Position numbers and translations under genes: made by a program. Below the pieces are notes generated by a model, which had not been told where the DNA came from, ran no database searches, and saw only the letters and a program-made list of their open reading frames with translations. Below, piece by piece: positions 63,212 to 64,000 of a stretch of 64,000 nt of DNA (positions are counted from its first letter, which is position 1; each line of letters opens with the position of its first letter). Origin of the DNA: Bacteroides sp. (GTDB lineage Bacteria; Bacteroidota; Bacteroidia; Bacteroidales; Bacteroidaceae); contig JALCME010000021.1 in NCBI GenBank assembly GCA_022648295.1, forward strand, positions 38,265-102,264, written 5' to 3'.

Positions 63212-63640
63212 ATTTATTATCTTTAATAGCTTTTCCCAAAACCTACGGAAGGAAAAGCATTCTCTCTGGCTTTTATTATATAAATCTTTATATATGAGCC
63301 CATTTTGTATTATTTGATAGATGTTTCCCCAATCTGGTAGTCCTCCAAAATTTCGGTCATCGATAAATAGGTCAGCGTTAATTTTTCTAGATCCGTTTTT
63401 ATGAAGTTTATTCTCTTCTTCGGGTAGATTCTGATTGACTGCATAAAATTTTACTCCTCGTTGTTGGCACCATTCTATAGCCTCTTGTAATGAACTGCCT
63501 TCTCGTACCGTCCATAAAATTAATTGATGGTGTTTCTGGGTGAGCATTTTTAGAGTTTGTATGGCAAAAGGTATCTCTGCTCCTATTTTAGGGTATCTGT
63601 CTTCTACTATAGTACCATCAAAATCAACAGCAATAATCAT
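63191..63640 (-). CDS. HAD-superfamily hydrolase (BT0820-like)
   Basis: This protein has 149 residues from the ATG at 63640 (MIIAVDFDGTIVEDRYPKIG). Longer starts at 63649-63652 add only MMSI. Motif I is DFDGT with the nucleophile Asp6. ILWTVREG supplies the motif II region (Thr in place of the usual Ser/Thr) and FIDDRNFGGLPDWG the acidic motif IV. There is no large cap domain, so it belongs to the small HAD proteins typified by Bacteroides BT0820. Probably a phosphatase or nucleotidase of unknown substrate. The C-terminal 30 residues are basic and not conserved as far as I can tell. It converges on DUF1015. Confidence 0.88.
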   Translation of the reverse strand: MIIAVDFDGTIVEDRYPKIGAEIPFAIQTLKMLTQKHHQLILWTVREGSSLQEAIEWCQQRGVKFYAVNQNLPEEENKLHKNGSRKINADLFIDDRNFGGLPDWGNIYQIIQNGLIYKDLYNKSQRECFSFRRFWEKLLKIINKEPPTI

Positions 63641-63652
63641 AATTGACATCAT

Positions 63653-64000
63653 TTTAAGTTATTACTATCACTATCATAGGGCATGAAGTTACAGCTTTTT
63701 CTTTAAACTTATATAAAAATGATATATTTATATATAATCTTTCTATTTCAATAATGATATTTTACACTCTTTATTCTTCTGCATAGAACCAAATGATTTA
63801 TTTTTGTATGCGCATAATCTTGAATGTGATGATTCGTTTATTTTTATAAAGATTAATTATAATGACTTTGTATGGATGATTTAGTCTATGGTTTCTGTAT
63901 CACAATTATCTATTGTATTTGTTTGATATAGATTTCTAAGTATTCTTGGTTTTATACAGGAAAACAAGGAAGTAATTTTCTAATAAAACTATTTTCTTTT
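63653..64000. other. AT-rich region at the right edge
   Basis: These 348 bp contain no gene I can support. A plus-strand TATTTTTG at 63799-63806 fits a -7 element and could serve a gene beyond the window, though no -33 is visible. The minus-strand promoter of the HAD gene should also lie here. Confidence 0.45.

Noticed and set aside
1..64000. tRNA, rRNA, CRISPR arrays, insertion sequences, prophage
   Set aside because: I looked for cloverleaf-like GC-rich stretches, regularly spaced repeat arrays, transposase or integrase motifs and phage structural genes and found none I could support.

Overview
The window is AT-rich bacterial DNA from the order Bacteroidales, most likely a gut Bacteroides or close relative. 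The evidence is two SusC/SusD pairs, a one-piece hybrid two-component regulator, DUF4492 in front of cydAB, a complete Na+-translocating NADH:quinone oxidoreductase, promoters of the TAnnTTTG (-7) type and no consistent Shine-Dalgarno sequences. I see no tRNA, rRNA, CRISPR array, phage or insertion sequence.

Layout. (1) 1-5488, minus strand: a tripartite efflux system (TolC-like channel, MacA-like adaptor, MacB-type ATPase and permease) followed by a LytS-type sensor kinase cut by the window edge. A ladder of helically phased repeats lies inside this operon. (2) 5679-8769: DUF4492-cydA-cydB, the high-affinity quinol oxidase. (3) 9082-12085, minus: MtgA transglycosylase, an OmpA-type lipoprotein and a MATE exporter. 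(4) 12664-29629: a LacI repressor facing a long operon: ribokinase, a sugar permease, SusC, SusD, three secreted ADP-ribosylglycohydrolase-family enzymes, two secreted twin-domain esterases and an FN3 lipoprotein. A perfect palindromic operator covers the operon promoter. It looks like a variant of the ribose-utilisation (rus) loci, built to release ribose from ribosylated compounds outside the cytoplasm, import it and phosphorylate it. (5) 29791-44308: a second polysaccharide locus, probably for rhamnogalacturonan-type pectin. It holds an HTCS regulator, RhaM, a GH105-CE12 fusion and a decayed GH115 gene on the minus strand, with SusC/SusD on the plus strand. (6) 44655-48570, minus: a GT2 glycosyltransferase and a PAS-rich hybrid histidine kinase. 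(7) 48933-50336: an exported C1-type (bleomycin hydrolase-like) peptidase. (8) 50547-56423: nqrABCDEF. (9) 56781-63640: housekeeping genes, namely an NAD(P)-binding protein, a DbpA-like helicase, serC-serA with a small membrane protein and DUF1015, and a convergent HAD hydrolase.

The points most worth a second look are the ADP-ribosylglycohydrolase/esterase operon, the esterases' degenerate second alpha/beta-hydrolase halves, the phased repeats in the efflux operon, the GH115 pseudogene with a frameshift at an A7 tract, and several long perfect inverted repeats at 12375, 13484, 29678 and 38608.
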